A DNA stretch of 7,605 nt from contig JAGLBU010000223.1 of assembly GCA_023146575.1 (NCBI GenBank), forward strand, positions 1 through 7,605. The letters run 5' to 3'. Origin of the DNA: Methylococcales bacterium (GTDB lineage: Bacteria > Pseudomonadota > Gammaproteobacteria > Methylococcales > Methylomonadaceae). The stretch's first letter is position 1. Every line of letters begins with the position of its first letter. This document shows, piece after piece, positions 1 through 7,030 of this stretch. The notes beneath the pieces are model-generated. The model made no database searches. It was not told the origin of the DNA and saw only the letters and a list, made by a program, of their open reading frames with translations. The translations under genes were made by a program, and so were the position numbers.

Positions 1-20
1 AACTGGAGTTTGGGAACGAG
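1..20. repeat. Truncated palindromic repeat at the left edge
   Basis: The first 20 bases contain one full arm and the centre of an inverted repeat: agtttgggaac preceded by gg and then aact, which starts the opposite arm. The full element would extend to the left as ctcgttcccaaact-gg-agtttgggaacgag, but those bases lie outside the window, so only four paired bases are visible. From memory, short palindromes of the type GTTCCCA...TGGGAAC are dispersed in many copies in some gammaproteobacterial and cyanobacterial genomes. It lies beyond the 3' end of the P-type ATPase gene, where it could also act as a transcript end. The 58 bases between it and the ATPase stop show nothing else. Confidence 0.4.
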
Positions 21-78
21 ATATAGTTTTTAAGGTGAATTCGGGGCGGTCTTGCAAAGGTTTCTATGTGATTACTTA

Positions 79-2130
79 TTAGGTTTCTTCATTACGGTCA
101 GCTACAGCATCTTGGTTTTTTAAAGGATCAAACACACGGGGGCGCATTGCATTTCCCATGCCTAAGAATAATCCGCCCATATTTAAAAATAAGGTTTGCG
201 GCAATCCAAAACCGAGTAAAAATACCCCTCCAATGCCAATCGCGGCAGGGGTTAATAAAATATTAAAGGTTTTATCCATATTTTTATTAAAGTCTTCGGC
301 TAAATCAAATAACATATTTAAATGACTAATGCCTTGGTTCATTAAGACAATTTGCGCGGTATCGGTGGCAATAGTGGACGCGCCACTTAACGAAATTGAA
401 ACTTGTGCGGTTTTTAGGGCAATCGCATCATTAATACCATCACCAATGTAACAAACAAAACGCCCTTCTTCTTTTAGTTTTTCAATTAAATCGGATTTAT
501 CGGTGGGCAGGGTTTCGGCAAAGTAATGATCAATGCCAATTTCTTCGGCCAGTTTTTTAGTCGGAGCTTCGTGGTCGCCTGAAATAATATAGGTCGATGT
601 GATTGCACTGCGAGCTTTTAAATCTTGAATGATTTTTTTAACTTCAGGTCGAACTGTCGGCTTTAATTCAATCGCTCCAATAATTTTTTTATTAATAGCC
701 ACCATCACTAAAGAATAACCTTCTTTTAAACAGGCTTTTTGGTGTTCAGCAATTTTCGGGGGAATTTTAATTTTTGACACCTCCATAAAGCGTTCACTGC
801 CCACATGGATGCTTTCTTTTTTACGATGGACTAACACCCCATAGCCTAGATGACATTCGCTGTGTTCGACCTCAGGCAAGGTTAACTCTGCCTCTTCCGC
901 CGCTTTTATAATTGCATGCGCTAAGGGATGGGCTTGTTTGTATTCTGCCGCCGCCGCATAGGCTAATACTCTATCTTCTTGACCTTTTCGGCAACAAAAT
1001 ATTTGACCAACATGCGGTTGTGTTTCAGTTAGTGTGCCTGTTTTATCAAAGACAATGGTATCAACTTTATTCAATAATTCTAACGAACGTCCATCTTTAA
1101 TTAATACGCCATTTTTTGAGGCAATATTCAGATAATTTAGCACCGTTAAGGGTGCAATCAACATAATTTTATTTTTAGGGTGGGCATTAACCACCGCTAA
1201 TGCTCCTCCAAACCCTATGATAGGAATAGCAAGCGCACTGGCAATTAAAGTCGGGGTCACAAGCCCTTTCGAAAACGCTTCCGAACGCAATTGTGTCGAG
1301 GATTTAAAATCAACGGTCTTATTTAAAATATCGGCAATTTTCCCCACCGTACAATCTTTTCCTGCTTTTTGAACCTCAATATAAATTTTCCCTGATAAGA
1401 CTAAGGTCGAAGCAAAAACCTCATCACCTTTTTCGCGTTCAACAGGATTTGCTTCACCCGTTAAAATATGCTGATCAATGCTCGCCATGCCATTAATAAC
1501 AACTCCATCCGCGGGGATCATTTCGCTAGACTGTACAATAACAATATCGGCAACTTTTAATTCATCAAAGGTAATTTTAGTTTCAACCGTATTCACTAAA
1601 ATCCAAACATGGGTTGGATGTTCTCCAAATAAACTTTCTAAATTAGCACGAGTATCATCGGTAATTTTATTGGCAAGATAGGTTGCATAACGGACTAAAA
1701 AAGCAATTAAGTTGGCGATAAAAAAACGTTTGAGTAAAATTGCACCAAATAAAGTAATGGTAATTAAACTTTCGGTACTAAATTTGCCCTCTTTAATCAG
1801 TTGAAAGCTTTTTAAAAAGACGTTACGCCCCGAATAAACTAAAAAAGGCACACTTAAAAAACTGATCGGCGGAAAAGTAATAGCACCTATAGTGGCAAGC
1901 CCTAAGCCAATGCCTGCGCTGGTTATTTCACGTTTATTAGTGAGTTTTAAGGCTTGCTGTTCTTTTTCAGACCCAAGCATTTGTGCCATGCGCCGCTCGG
2001 CCTCTGAAATATCAGCTTTTTCATCGGTTTTATTATCATATGGTTTTAATGCGGTTTCAGTGCTTTTTTTCTTCAAGGTTTTAGTGCTTGTATAAAAAAT
2101 ACCACTGAGTAACAGTAATTCAATAATCAT
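79..2130 (-). CDS. P1B-like P-type ATPase lacking the CPC metal-site motif
   Basis: This 683-aa inner-membrane ATP-driven pump belongs to the P-type superfamily. Visible motifs: actuator TGE at 224-226, phosphorylation site DKTGT with D362, a P1B-type nucleotide-binding HP at 401-402 in AHPLAHAI, GYG at 429-431, SGD at 517-519 and the hinge GDGINDA at 563-569. Hydrophobic stretches near 70-88, 89-105, 118-135, 136-155, 290-314, 320-338, 621-641 and 644-660 match the eight-helix P1B layout. Residues 1-16 form an extra hydrophobic N-terminus. There is no N-terminal CxxC metal-binding domain. The membrane segment before D362, where P1B pumps carry CPC, SPC or TPC, reads HPKNKIMLIAPLTV (317-330) with no cysteine. 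The usual M8 polar signature is replaced by a glycine-rich NMGGLFLGMGN (650-660). It is probably an active ATPase, but the transported ion or molecule cannot be assigned. It is the last gene of the minus-strand operon. The start at 2130 is supported by AGGA nine bases upstream. Confidence 0.9.
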   Translation of the reverse strand: MIIELLLLSGIFYTSTKTLKKKSTETALKPYDNKTDEKADISEAERRMAQMLGSEKEQQALKLTNKREITSAGIGLGLATIGAITFPPISFLSVPFLVYSGRNVFLKSFQLIKEGKFSTESLITITLFGAILLKRFFIANLIAFLVRYATYLANKITDDTRANLESLFGEHPTHVWILVNTVETKITFDELKVADIVIVQSSEMIPADGVVINGMASIDQHILTGEANPVEREKGDEVFASTLVLSGKIYIEVQKAGKDCTVGKIADILNKTVDFKSSTQLRSEAFSKGLVTPTLIASALAIPIIGFGGALAVVNAHPKNKIMLIAPLTVLNYLNIASKNGVLIKDGRSLELLNKVDTIVFDKTGTLTETQPHVGQIFCCRKGQEDRVLAYAAAAEYKQAHPLAHAIIKAAEEAELTLPEVEHSECHLGYGVLVHRKKESIHVGSERFMEVSKIKIPPKIAEHQKACLKEGYSLVMVAINKKIIGAIELKPTVRPEVKKIIQDLKARSAITSTYIISGDHEAPTKKLAEEIGIDHYFAETLPTDKSDLIEKLKEEGRFVCYIGDGINDAIALKTAQVSISLSGASTIATDTAQIVLMNQGISHLNMLFDLAEDFNKNMDKTFNILLTPAAIGIGGVFLLGFGLPQTLFLNMGGLFLGMGNAMRPRVFDPLKNQDAVADRNEET

Positions 2131-2139
2131 GGTCGTTTA

Positions 2140-2143
2140 TCCT
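2140..2143 (-). promoter_or_regulatory. Ribosome-binding site of the P-type ATPase gene, overlapping the upstream stop
   Basis: On the minus strand AGGA lies nine bases before the ATPase start codon and overlaps the TAG stop of the preceding sulfotransferase gene (2142-2144). This arrangement suggests translational coupling of the last two genes of the operon. Confidence 0.5.
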
Positions 2144-2834
2144 ATCGTTTTTGCATATAAGCGGCATTATTTTCATAACCCTCAAAATGATAACCAAACA
2201 AATCAATATCTTCCGAAAAATGTTCTGCAACCAAGGCTTGACTTGCAGGAGTGTAATAAGATTGATAACTTTTATGTTGGCTTTTGTTTAAATGCGGCAT
2301 AGTGGCTTGAATATTAAGTTTTTGACACATATACGCAAAATCACTTGATAAGTTTTCAAAGCGCCCCACAAAATCGACTAATATAGTATTTTCAGCATCG
2401 CATAAGGTATCTTTTTGAAATTTAGCCGCCCCTTTAGGGAAGGGTTTTTTGGTGATAGCAACCCATTCAAGGTATTGATGAAAGTCTCCCATTGCTTTGA
2501 TCCGTTGATGATGAATATGCTCAGTTTCTCGAAGGATAAAATGATACATAGAAACTTGTAAATCCCATGGATTACGAACAAACGCAAACTTATAATAAGG
2601 ATCAAAAATAGCCGCCCCTAATTCTTTTTGGGTTTTACGAGCGGTTGCGTGCAGTAAAGCCGATTCCCATACCGCATAAAAAGGGTTTAGATTACCATCC
2701 TTATATTTAACAGGCCGTTGTATTCTAAAAAAATCAGGTTCTTCCACGTAAGTATCAAGGGCTTTTCGAATGCTAATACCTGCCACTTTCGCAACGTGAA
2801 AAAAAATAAAGGAATGACTGTGAGAGATAAGCAT
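2142..2834 (-). CDS. Sulfotransferase, Sulfotransfer_2-like (PAPS-dependent)
   Basis: This 230-aa protein is expected to transfer a sulfuryl group from PAPS to a hydroxyl or amine acceptor. The 5'-phosphosulfate loop is FFHVAKVAGIS (11-21), a variant of the family consensus H-I-P-K-T-A-G-T-S that keeps K16 and G19. The 3'-phosphate motif FVRNPWDLQVSMY (85-97) is near-perfect. Further family landmarks are VGRFENL (156-162), HLNKS (181-185) and a C-terminal DLFGYHFEGY (211-220). Length is typical for a soluble bacterial member. No signal peptide or membrane anchor is seen, so it is probably cytoplasmic, unlike the Golgi-anchored eukaryotic relatives. The gene starts 28 bases after the upstream sulfotransferase stop. 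It has no evident Shine-Dalgarno sequence, but the start is fixed because the first motif begins at about residue 9. The acceptor is unknown. It shares only the generic PAPS motifs with its neighbour, so it does not look like a recent duplicate. Confidence 0.88.
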   Translation of the reverse strand: MLISHSHSFIFFHVAKVAGISIRKALDTYVEEPDFFRIQRPVKYKDGNLNPFYAVWESALLHATARKTQKELGAAIFDPYYKFAFVRNPWDLQVSMYHFILRETEHIHHQRIKAMGDFHQYLEWVAITKKPFPKGAAKFQKDTLCDAENTILVDFVGRFENLSSDFAYMCQKLNIQATMPHLNKSQHKSYQSYYTPASQALVAEHFSEDIDLFGYHFEGYENNAAYMQKR

Positions 2835-2862
2835 GTTTATGGTAATTAATGAGAATAAAAAT

Positions 2863-3741
2863 TTAGAGCGTATAGCCCATTTGATGGCATAGAGGTTCGC
2901 AATAACGGGTTAATTTAGCCACTAATTCAGGCGCTAAGGTTTCTTTCCAGCTATCAATTTTACCAATCCGAAAAGTTCTTACGGTTGGGTCAAATAGGTG
3001 TTTAGCATGGGATTTTACATCATCAAATTCAATCTCTAAATGTTGTGCAATTTTAGTGATTGCATTATATTGGGCTTCTTGCTCACCGCCGCCTTGCTCA
3101 CCAATCAAATCTTCAAATTTTAATAACAAACAATTGGAATGATCGCGCCATTGATAAAAACTCTGATAAACGGCTTTAAAGCTTTTGACTTGTAATTGCG
3201 CTTGTTCGGCATAACCACCCGTTAAAATAAAATCAAAGCGCTCTTCAAGTGACATTTTCAGAAAATCATCGCCTAAAAAATGGGCTTTAAACAACGTATT
3301 TTTGGCATTATTAACAAAAGGCACTAACGAGGCAATTACTGCACGCGGGTCTCGAATAATGATTAAATGCCGATAATTTAACGTTTGCAAGAGTTGATTA
3401 AAAACGGTATTTTCAGGAATATGTCCTTGTATGTAATTATTTTCTGGAACAATCTCTAACCAATCTTGTAAATCAGACGCGGTAACGGGGTGTAAATGTA
3501 ACGAGCCAATCCCAATGGTATTATTTTCGGCGCTGGAAACCGTATTACCCGAGGCATTAATAGCTTGTCTGTGATTTAAAAACCGTGGAAAATTTTCACG
3601 CTTAATCGGTAAAGTAAAGTCACTGGTAAAATAATCTTGATAGCCAAAGGTTTTAGCGGCTTTTGCGAGCAAATGGGTACCACTTTTAGGCAGAGAATTT
3701 ACAAAGACTCGCGGTGCAGACGAAGAGGATATTATTGTCAT
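2863..3741 (-). CDS. Sulfotransferase, Sulfotransfer_1-like (PAPS-dependent)
   Basis: This 292-aa protein shows the classical PAPS-binding elements: the 5'-phosphosulfate loop VNSLPKSGTHLL (14-25), with the catalytic-type lysine K19, and the 3'-phosphate site IIIRDPRAVIASL (127-139). A third conserved block, LLKFEDLIGEQGGG (206-219), and the C-terminal FRIGKIDSWKETL (257-269) match this family. No signal peptide or transmembrane helix is seen, so cytoplasmic sulfation of a small molecule or lipid precursor is likely. The acceptor cannot be read from the sequence. The start codon overlaps the stop of the tolC-like gene (TAATG) and lacks a Shine-Dalgarno sequence, which suggests termination-reinitiation coupling. 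A sulfotransferase directly coupled to an outer-membrane channel gene suggests that a sulfated product may be exported. That is inference. Confidence 0.88.
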   Translation of the reverse strand: MTIISSSSAPRVFVNSLPKSGTHLLAKAAKTFGYQDYFTSDFTLPIKRENFPRFLNHRQAINASGNTVSSAENNTIGIGSLHLHPVTASDLQDWLEIVPENNYIQGHIPENTVFNQLLQTLNYRHLIIIRDPRAVIASLVPFVNNAKNTLFKAHFLGDDFLKMSLEERFDFILTGGYAEQAQLQVKSFKAVYQSFYQWRDHSNCLLLKFEDLIGEQGGGEQEAQYNAITKIAQHLEIEFDDVKSHAKHLFDPTVRTFRIGKIDSWKETLAPELVAKLTRYCEPLCHQMGYTL

Positions 3742-5291
3742 TAAGGTAGTGTGATAATATCGTTTAGGGCAACACTGTTACTGTCGGCGTTCACCACTAA
3801 TAGGCTACCCGTCTGAAAACGTGCTTGCGCGATGGCTTTAAAAAGATCGGCAAAAGCGATGGAGGATTCCAGCAAAGAGTCAATAAATTTATTTTCGAGT
3901 TCCATTAAACTCAGTAATTTTACCGTGTCATTAAAATAGCTCGAATTTTGTTGTAAGTCTAGCACCGAACGCTTGTAGAGCTGGGTGGTTTTACGGATTT
4001 GAACCACTTTTTGTAAACGTCCTTGCACATTAATCGCTTCTTTATTAATCGCAAGATTAATGAGGCGTTGTTTTTCATTATTTTTGATAAGGCTTTGTTG
4101 ATAGCCTGCTTGTTTTAAATCTTCTTGTCCTTCGGCGGCATGATTACCAATCGGATAGCTAAAATTTAAACTGGCGGAGGAATCCAATCCGCGCATATTA
4201 CTATGAAAGGAATCCAGATAATTCCCAAAACCATTATTAGAACGATAGCCATTGTAGCCTACGCCTACTTTTACATCGACACGCGGCAAGGTATCATGTT
4301 TTGCCTTGGCTAATAAAATATGACTGCTTTCTAATCGTAATTGAGTGGCTTTTAAATCCAAACGATTTTCAAGGGAGCTTGCTGTCCATTTTTGAATCAC
4401 TTGCGCTTTATTAAAATTGGCAAGAATACCATCCCATTCTAAGGTGAAATTAGTCACAGGTTGACCGATATTGGGCGATTCGCTTGCAGGCAATCCCATT
4501 GAAACCGCTAAATTAACTTGTGCTTCCTCTAACGTTTGCCGTGCATCAATCACATTACCTTTTTTCTCTTCTAAAAAAGCGGTTAAGCTTGGCGAAGGTC
4601 TTTTTAAGCGCTGAACCCAATTATTGACACGTTGCTCGGATTCAATTATTTTTTCCAGAAAAACCGCTGCACGTTTGTAATCCCAATAAGCTTTAACCGA
4701 TTTAAGGGTTTCTGATGAAATAAAATGCTGAACATCGGCGACTTGGGCTGAATGGTTTACTTTTGCCGCATTTTCATTGGCAGCGGCTGAAATATAGCCA
4801 GCGCCTTTTAATAGTGGTACGGTTAAACTAAATTGTACAGCGGTAGTGTTATTGGTAATTCCCACAGGTGAAGAGCTGGTTTTAGCGTCTAAACGAGGAT
4901 CTACCCGATTCATTTTAAGTGATAAATCCGCCTTTGCCCCAAATCTAAATTTTTTAGAAACGCCTGCTGAAAAGCTTTGACGATCATTATCAATTGCCCT
5001 AATATTAGGCAATTTTTTTATAGGGAACCTCTTACGATCTTCTTCATTTAATTCGGATAATACTCGATTAACCCCCCGTTTATTTTGATAAGACACTGAC
5101 ATTCGGGTGTTAAAATCAAAAGCCCCAGCGGCAATTTTTGCTTTTGCTTTGGTGCTGTTAGCCGTGTATTTTTTTAAGTGAATATTGGGCGATTGTTCAA
5201 TGGTTGTTCGGACCACATCAATTAACGAAAGATCATTGGCATTAGCGCTTGCACTCATTAACAAGAGTGTGAAAAGTAATTTTTTTCGCAT
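3741..5291 (-). CDS. TolC-family outer-membrane channel protein
   Basis: This 516-aa precursor starts with a signal peptide: MRKK, a hydrophobic core, then ASANA with probable cleavage after residue 18. The mature protein has the twofold TolC plan. Barrel-like strands occur near 60-165, ending in LTVPLLKGAGY (156-166), and again near 337-381, with LPRVDVKVGVGYNG (335-348) and LNFSYPIGNHAAEGQ (375-389). Long helical stretches lie between and after them: 168-270, NRLDLKATQLRLESS (309-323), and 390-490. A typical ending, ARFQTGSLLV (490-499), is present. Such proteins form trimeric exit ducts across the outer membrane and periplasm. They normally work with a periplasmic adaptor and an inner-membrane RND, ABC or MFS pump, none of which is in this window. 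It is the first gene of the minus-strand operon, diverging from the ligase gene 29 bases away. The start has no clear Shine-Dalgarno sequence. It is slightly longer than E. coli TolC. The family is confident, the cargo unknown. Confidence 0.9.
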   Translation of the reverse strand: MRKKLLFTLLLMSASANANDLSLIDVVRTTIEQSPNIHLKKYTANSTKAKAKIAAGAFDFNTRMSVSYQNKRGVNRVLSELNEEDRKRFPIKKLPNIRAIDNDRQSFSAGVSKKFRFGAKADLSLKMNRVDPRLDAKTSSSPVGITNNTTAVQFSLTVPLLKGAGYISAAANENAAKVNHSAQVADVQHFISSETLKSVKAYWDYKRAAVFLEKIIESEQRVNNWVQRLKRPSPSLTAFLEEKKGNVIDARQTLEEAQVNLAVSMGLPASESPNIGQPVTNFTLEWDGILANFNKAQVIQKWTASSLENRLDLKATQLRLESSHILLAKAKHDTLPRVDVKVGVGYNGYRSNNGFGNYLDSFHSNMRGLDSSASLNFSYPIGNHAAEGQEDLKQAGYQQSLIKNNEKQRLINLAINKEAINVQGRLQKVVQIRKTTQLYKRSVLDLQQNSSYFNDTVKLLSLMELENKFIDSLLESSIAFADLFKAIAQARFQTGSLLVVNADSNSVALNDIITLP

Positions 5292-5320
5292 ATTTATAAC
5301 GTATAATTATTAAGAGTTTT
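5292..5320. promoter_or_regulatory. 29-bp divergent control region between the two operons
   Basis: Only 29 AT-rich bases separate the divergent start codons of the TolC-like gene and the ligase gene. A perfect TATAAT at 5302-5307 on the plus strand could be a -10 box, but no convincing TTGACA-like box lies 16-18 bases upstream. The implied leader would be only about seven bases. A weak AAGAG (5312-5316) precedes the ligase ATG by four bases. On the minus strand TATAAA-like sequence lies almost against the start codon. True promoters therefore probably overlap the opposite coding regions, or the transcripts are nearly leaderless. The shared space makes co-regulation plausible. Confidence 0.35.
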
Positions 5321-6754
5321 ATGATTGAATTTAATAACAAAATAAAAGCACTGGCTGAGTCCGCAGAAACGAGCAATAATTTTATCAGTGATGGAAAACA
5401 AAGCTGTTATTATCATCAACTTAACTCTGTTTTAAAACAATTCTCCGCTTATTTTAAGCATCAAACTCCTAAATCTGCAAATTGTATTGCCTTTGAGTGT
5501 GATAATAGCTTACCCTCAGCCTTAACCTTATTGTCTTTATTTCAACAAGGACAGAGTTTTATTTTGTTACCCCCTTCAGGATCGGCGCTTAAAGAGCCTC
5601 AGTATAAGGCATCCCTGCCGCTTTTTTGTGATTACATACTCACAGTTTCAACTGAAAAAGCCAGCGATTATCAACAGCCAGAGGCTTTTTTAACACTTGA
5701 AAAAATTTCAAATACGCCTAATATCAAACCTAAGCTTGCTGATATTACGGGCAAACTTTATGTACGTACCTCAGGAAGTATGGGGGCAGCAAAAATTATT
5801 GTTCATCGACAACACTCTTTATTACATAATGCCGAAAACTATGCTCAGCGTTATCAATTAACCCCTGCGGATCATGTTGCCATTCCCTTACCTATTTTTC
5901 ACCTCTATGCGTTGGGGGCAGGTTTTTTATCCGCCTTTTGTACGGGTGCGTCTATAAGGTTATTGAAAAATACTAACATTTTAAGCTATCTTAGTATGGA
6001 GCGAGATTTTAAGCCCAATGTTGCATTTTTTACGCCTGCGTTGTGTGAAATGTTGTTAAAAGGTCGTAAAGCGTCAGGGGGTTATCGAATGGTACTAACC
6101 TCAGGTGATCGTATTAAAGCGTCTGTTTTTCGGGATTTTAATGATAAATTTGGCGGAATAATGAGTCAATATGGTAGTACTGAAATGGGGGCAATTGCGG
6201 CCTCTAATCCCGATGATTTATTAACCTTACGCTTAGAAACCACAGGAAAGGCAATGACAGGAATGGCATTATCCGTGAATGATAATGGTGTACTGCGGTG
6301 TAAAACGGAAACAGGGTTTGAAGCGTATTTAGATACAGAAGGGAATATTCTTCCAACCCCAAACGATGATGGCTGGTTTACCACAGGGGATTTAGCCACG
6401 ATTAATGCCGATGGAAATGTTGTTATTTTAGGACGGGCGGATAATCAAGTAAATCGTAGTGGTTTTTTAGTTCGACTCAGTGATATTGAAGAAAAAATAG
6501 AATCTATCTCAGGTGTACTGCAATCCATTGTATTATCACCCAAAGGAAGCGAACAGCAAGGACGTGGTCAACAACTGGTGGCTTTTTGTATTATTGAAAA
6601 AAATTTTGATTTAGAGGTTGAGAAAATTCGATCGCTTTGTTTTTCTTTTTTACCAAAATATGCCATTCCTGATAAAATTCAGCTATTAAAGCGTTTGCCT
6701 CTGTTAGCAAATGGCAAAATAGATCGACAACTGTTACTAACCCAACTGGAGTAA
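5321..6754 (+). CDS. AMP-forming acid ligase (adenylate-forming superfamily)
   Basis: This 477-aa enzyme should activate a carboxylic acid as acyl-adenylate and pass it to a thiol, either CoA or, given the next gene, the phosphopantetheine arm of the ACP. Core motifs appear in order: phosphate loop RTSGSMGAAK (149-158), acyl-pocket PIFHLYALGAG (191-201), YGSTEMG (284-290), GWFTTGDLA (351-359), hinge region GRADNQVNRSGF (371-382) and the C-terminal catalytic lysine K466 in NGKIDR (464-469). It is on the short side for the family, with a reduced N-terminal region. In the hinge the usual QVK is QVN. No condensation or carrier domain is fused. The substrate (fatty, aryl or amino acid) cannot be read by eye. 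It is the first gene of the plus-strand set, with the ACP start two bases after its stop. The start at 5321 has only a weak AAGAG upstream, but no better one is apparent. Confidence 0.9.
   Translation: MIEFNNKIKALAESAETSNNFISDGKQSCYYHQLNSVLKQFSAYFKHQTPKSANCIAFECDNSLPSALTLLSLFQQGQSFILLPPSGSALKEPQYKASLPLFCDYILTVSTEKASDYQQPEAFLTLEKISNTPNIKPKLADITGKLYVRTSGSMGAAKIIVHRQHSLLHNAENYAQRYQLTPADHVAIPLPIFHLYALGAGFLSAFCTGASIRLLKNTNILSYLSMERDFKPNVAFFTPALCEMLLKGRKASGGYRMVLTSGDRIKASVFRDFNDKFGGIMSQYGSTEMGAIAASNPDDLLTLRLETTGKAMTGMALSVNDNGVLRCKTETGFEAYLDTEGNILPTPNDDGWFTTGDLATINADGNVVILGRADNQVNRSGFLVRLSDIEEKIESISGVLQSIVLSPKGSEQQGRGQQLVAFCIIEKNFDLEVEKIRSLCFSFLPKYAIPDKIQLLKRLPLLANGKIDRQLLLTQLE
6746..6751 (+). promoter_or_regulatory. 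Ribosome-binding site of the ACP gene, inside the ligase 3' end
   Basis: CTGGAG ends five bases before the ACP start codon and lies within the last codons of the ligase gene, so the two genes are probably translationally coupled. The same aactggag octamer precedes the radical SAM gene. Confidence 0.65.
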
Positions 6755-6756
6755 AA

Positions 6757-7005
6757 ATGCCTTCAACCATAATCCCCATCTTAAAACAAATTATTGCTGA
6801 TGAACTGGATGTAGATATTAAAATAGCCGATATTGGCAATGAAATGCCTTTGTTAGAAGATGGCATTGGTTTGGATTCTGTGGCCGTCATGGAATTTATT
6901 GTTTTAATAGAAAAAAAGTTTGATTTTAAGTTTTCAGATGACGAATTAACCTTTGAACCTTTTACCGATTTGAACACCTTAGCCGATTTTATCGCCAAAA
7001 AATAA
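6757..7005 (+). CDS. Stand-alone acyl carrier protein
   Basis: This 82-aa acidic protein has the four-helix carrier-protein pattern. The phosphopantetheine attachment motif is GIGLDSVAVMEF (36-47), with S41 as the modified serine. It is followed by the acidic recognition helix and a C-terminal LADFIAKK. Size and charge fit a type II acyl or peptidyl carrier protein. The DSV motif differs slightly from the DSL of the fatty-acid-synthesis ACP, and the gene sits apart from any fatty acid synthesis genes, so a dedicated secondary role is likely. It would receive the acyl-adenylate from the ligase immediately upstream and could present the thioester to the radical SAM enzyme downstream. A good Shine-Dalgarno sequence supports the start. 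The gene ends in three consecutive in-frame TAA codons (7003-7011). A 4'-phosphopantetheinyl transferase must come from elsewhere in the genome. Confidence 0.92.
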   Translation: MPSTIIPILKQIIADELDVDIKIADIGNEMPLLEDGIGLDSVAVMEFIVLIEKKFDFKFSDDELTFEPFTDLNTLADFIAKK

Positions 7006-7017
7006 TAATAAAAATAA

Positions 7018-7025
7018 CTGGAGAG
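7018..7025 (+). promoter_or_regulatory. Ribosome-binding site of the radical SAM gene
   Basis: ACTGGAGAG-like sequence with GGAG at 7020-7023 lies seven bases before the ATG at 7031. This strong site decides the start of the truncated gene and repeats the aactggag context seen before the ACP gene. Confidence 0.65.
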
Positions 7026-7030
7026 TAATT

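Noticed and set aside
912..1100. Plus-strand open frame inside the P-type ATPase
   Set aside because: It is antisense to the phosphorylation and nucleotide-binding region of a well-supported gene. The frames at 1478-1681 and 1892-2095 are rejected for the same reason.
79..2130. Annotation as a copper- or zinc-exporting ATPase
   Set aside because: The metal-binding CPC-type motif and N-terminal CxxC domains that would support a metal assignment are missing.
2378..2605. Minus-strand open frame within the Sulfotransfer_2-like gene
   Set aside because: It is an alternate-frame shadow of a gene with clear motifs in the other frame, and its product shows no domain.
6591..6998. 135-codon open frame on the minus strand across the ligase end and the ACP gene
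   Set aside because: It is antisense to a clear ACP with its phosphopantetheine motif and to the ligase C-terminus. The product is low in complexity with no recognisable domain.
7005..7030. Terminator between the ACP and radical SAM genes
   Set aside because: The gap is AT-rich with repeated TAA triplets but has no inverted repeat. It instead carries a good ribosome-binding site.
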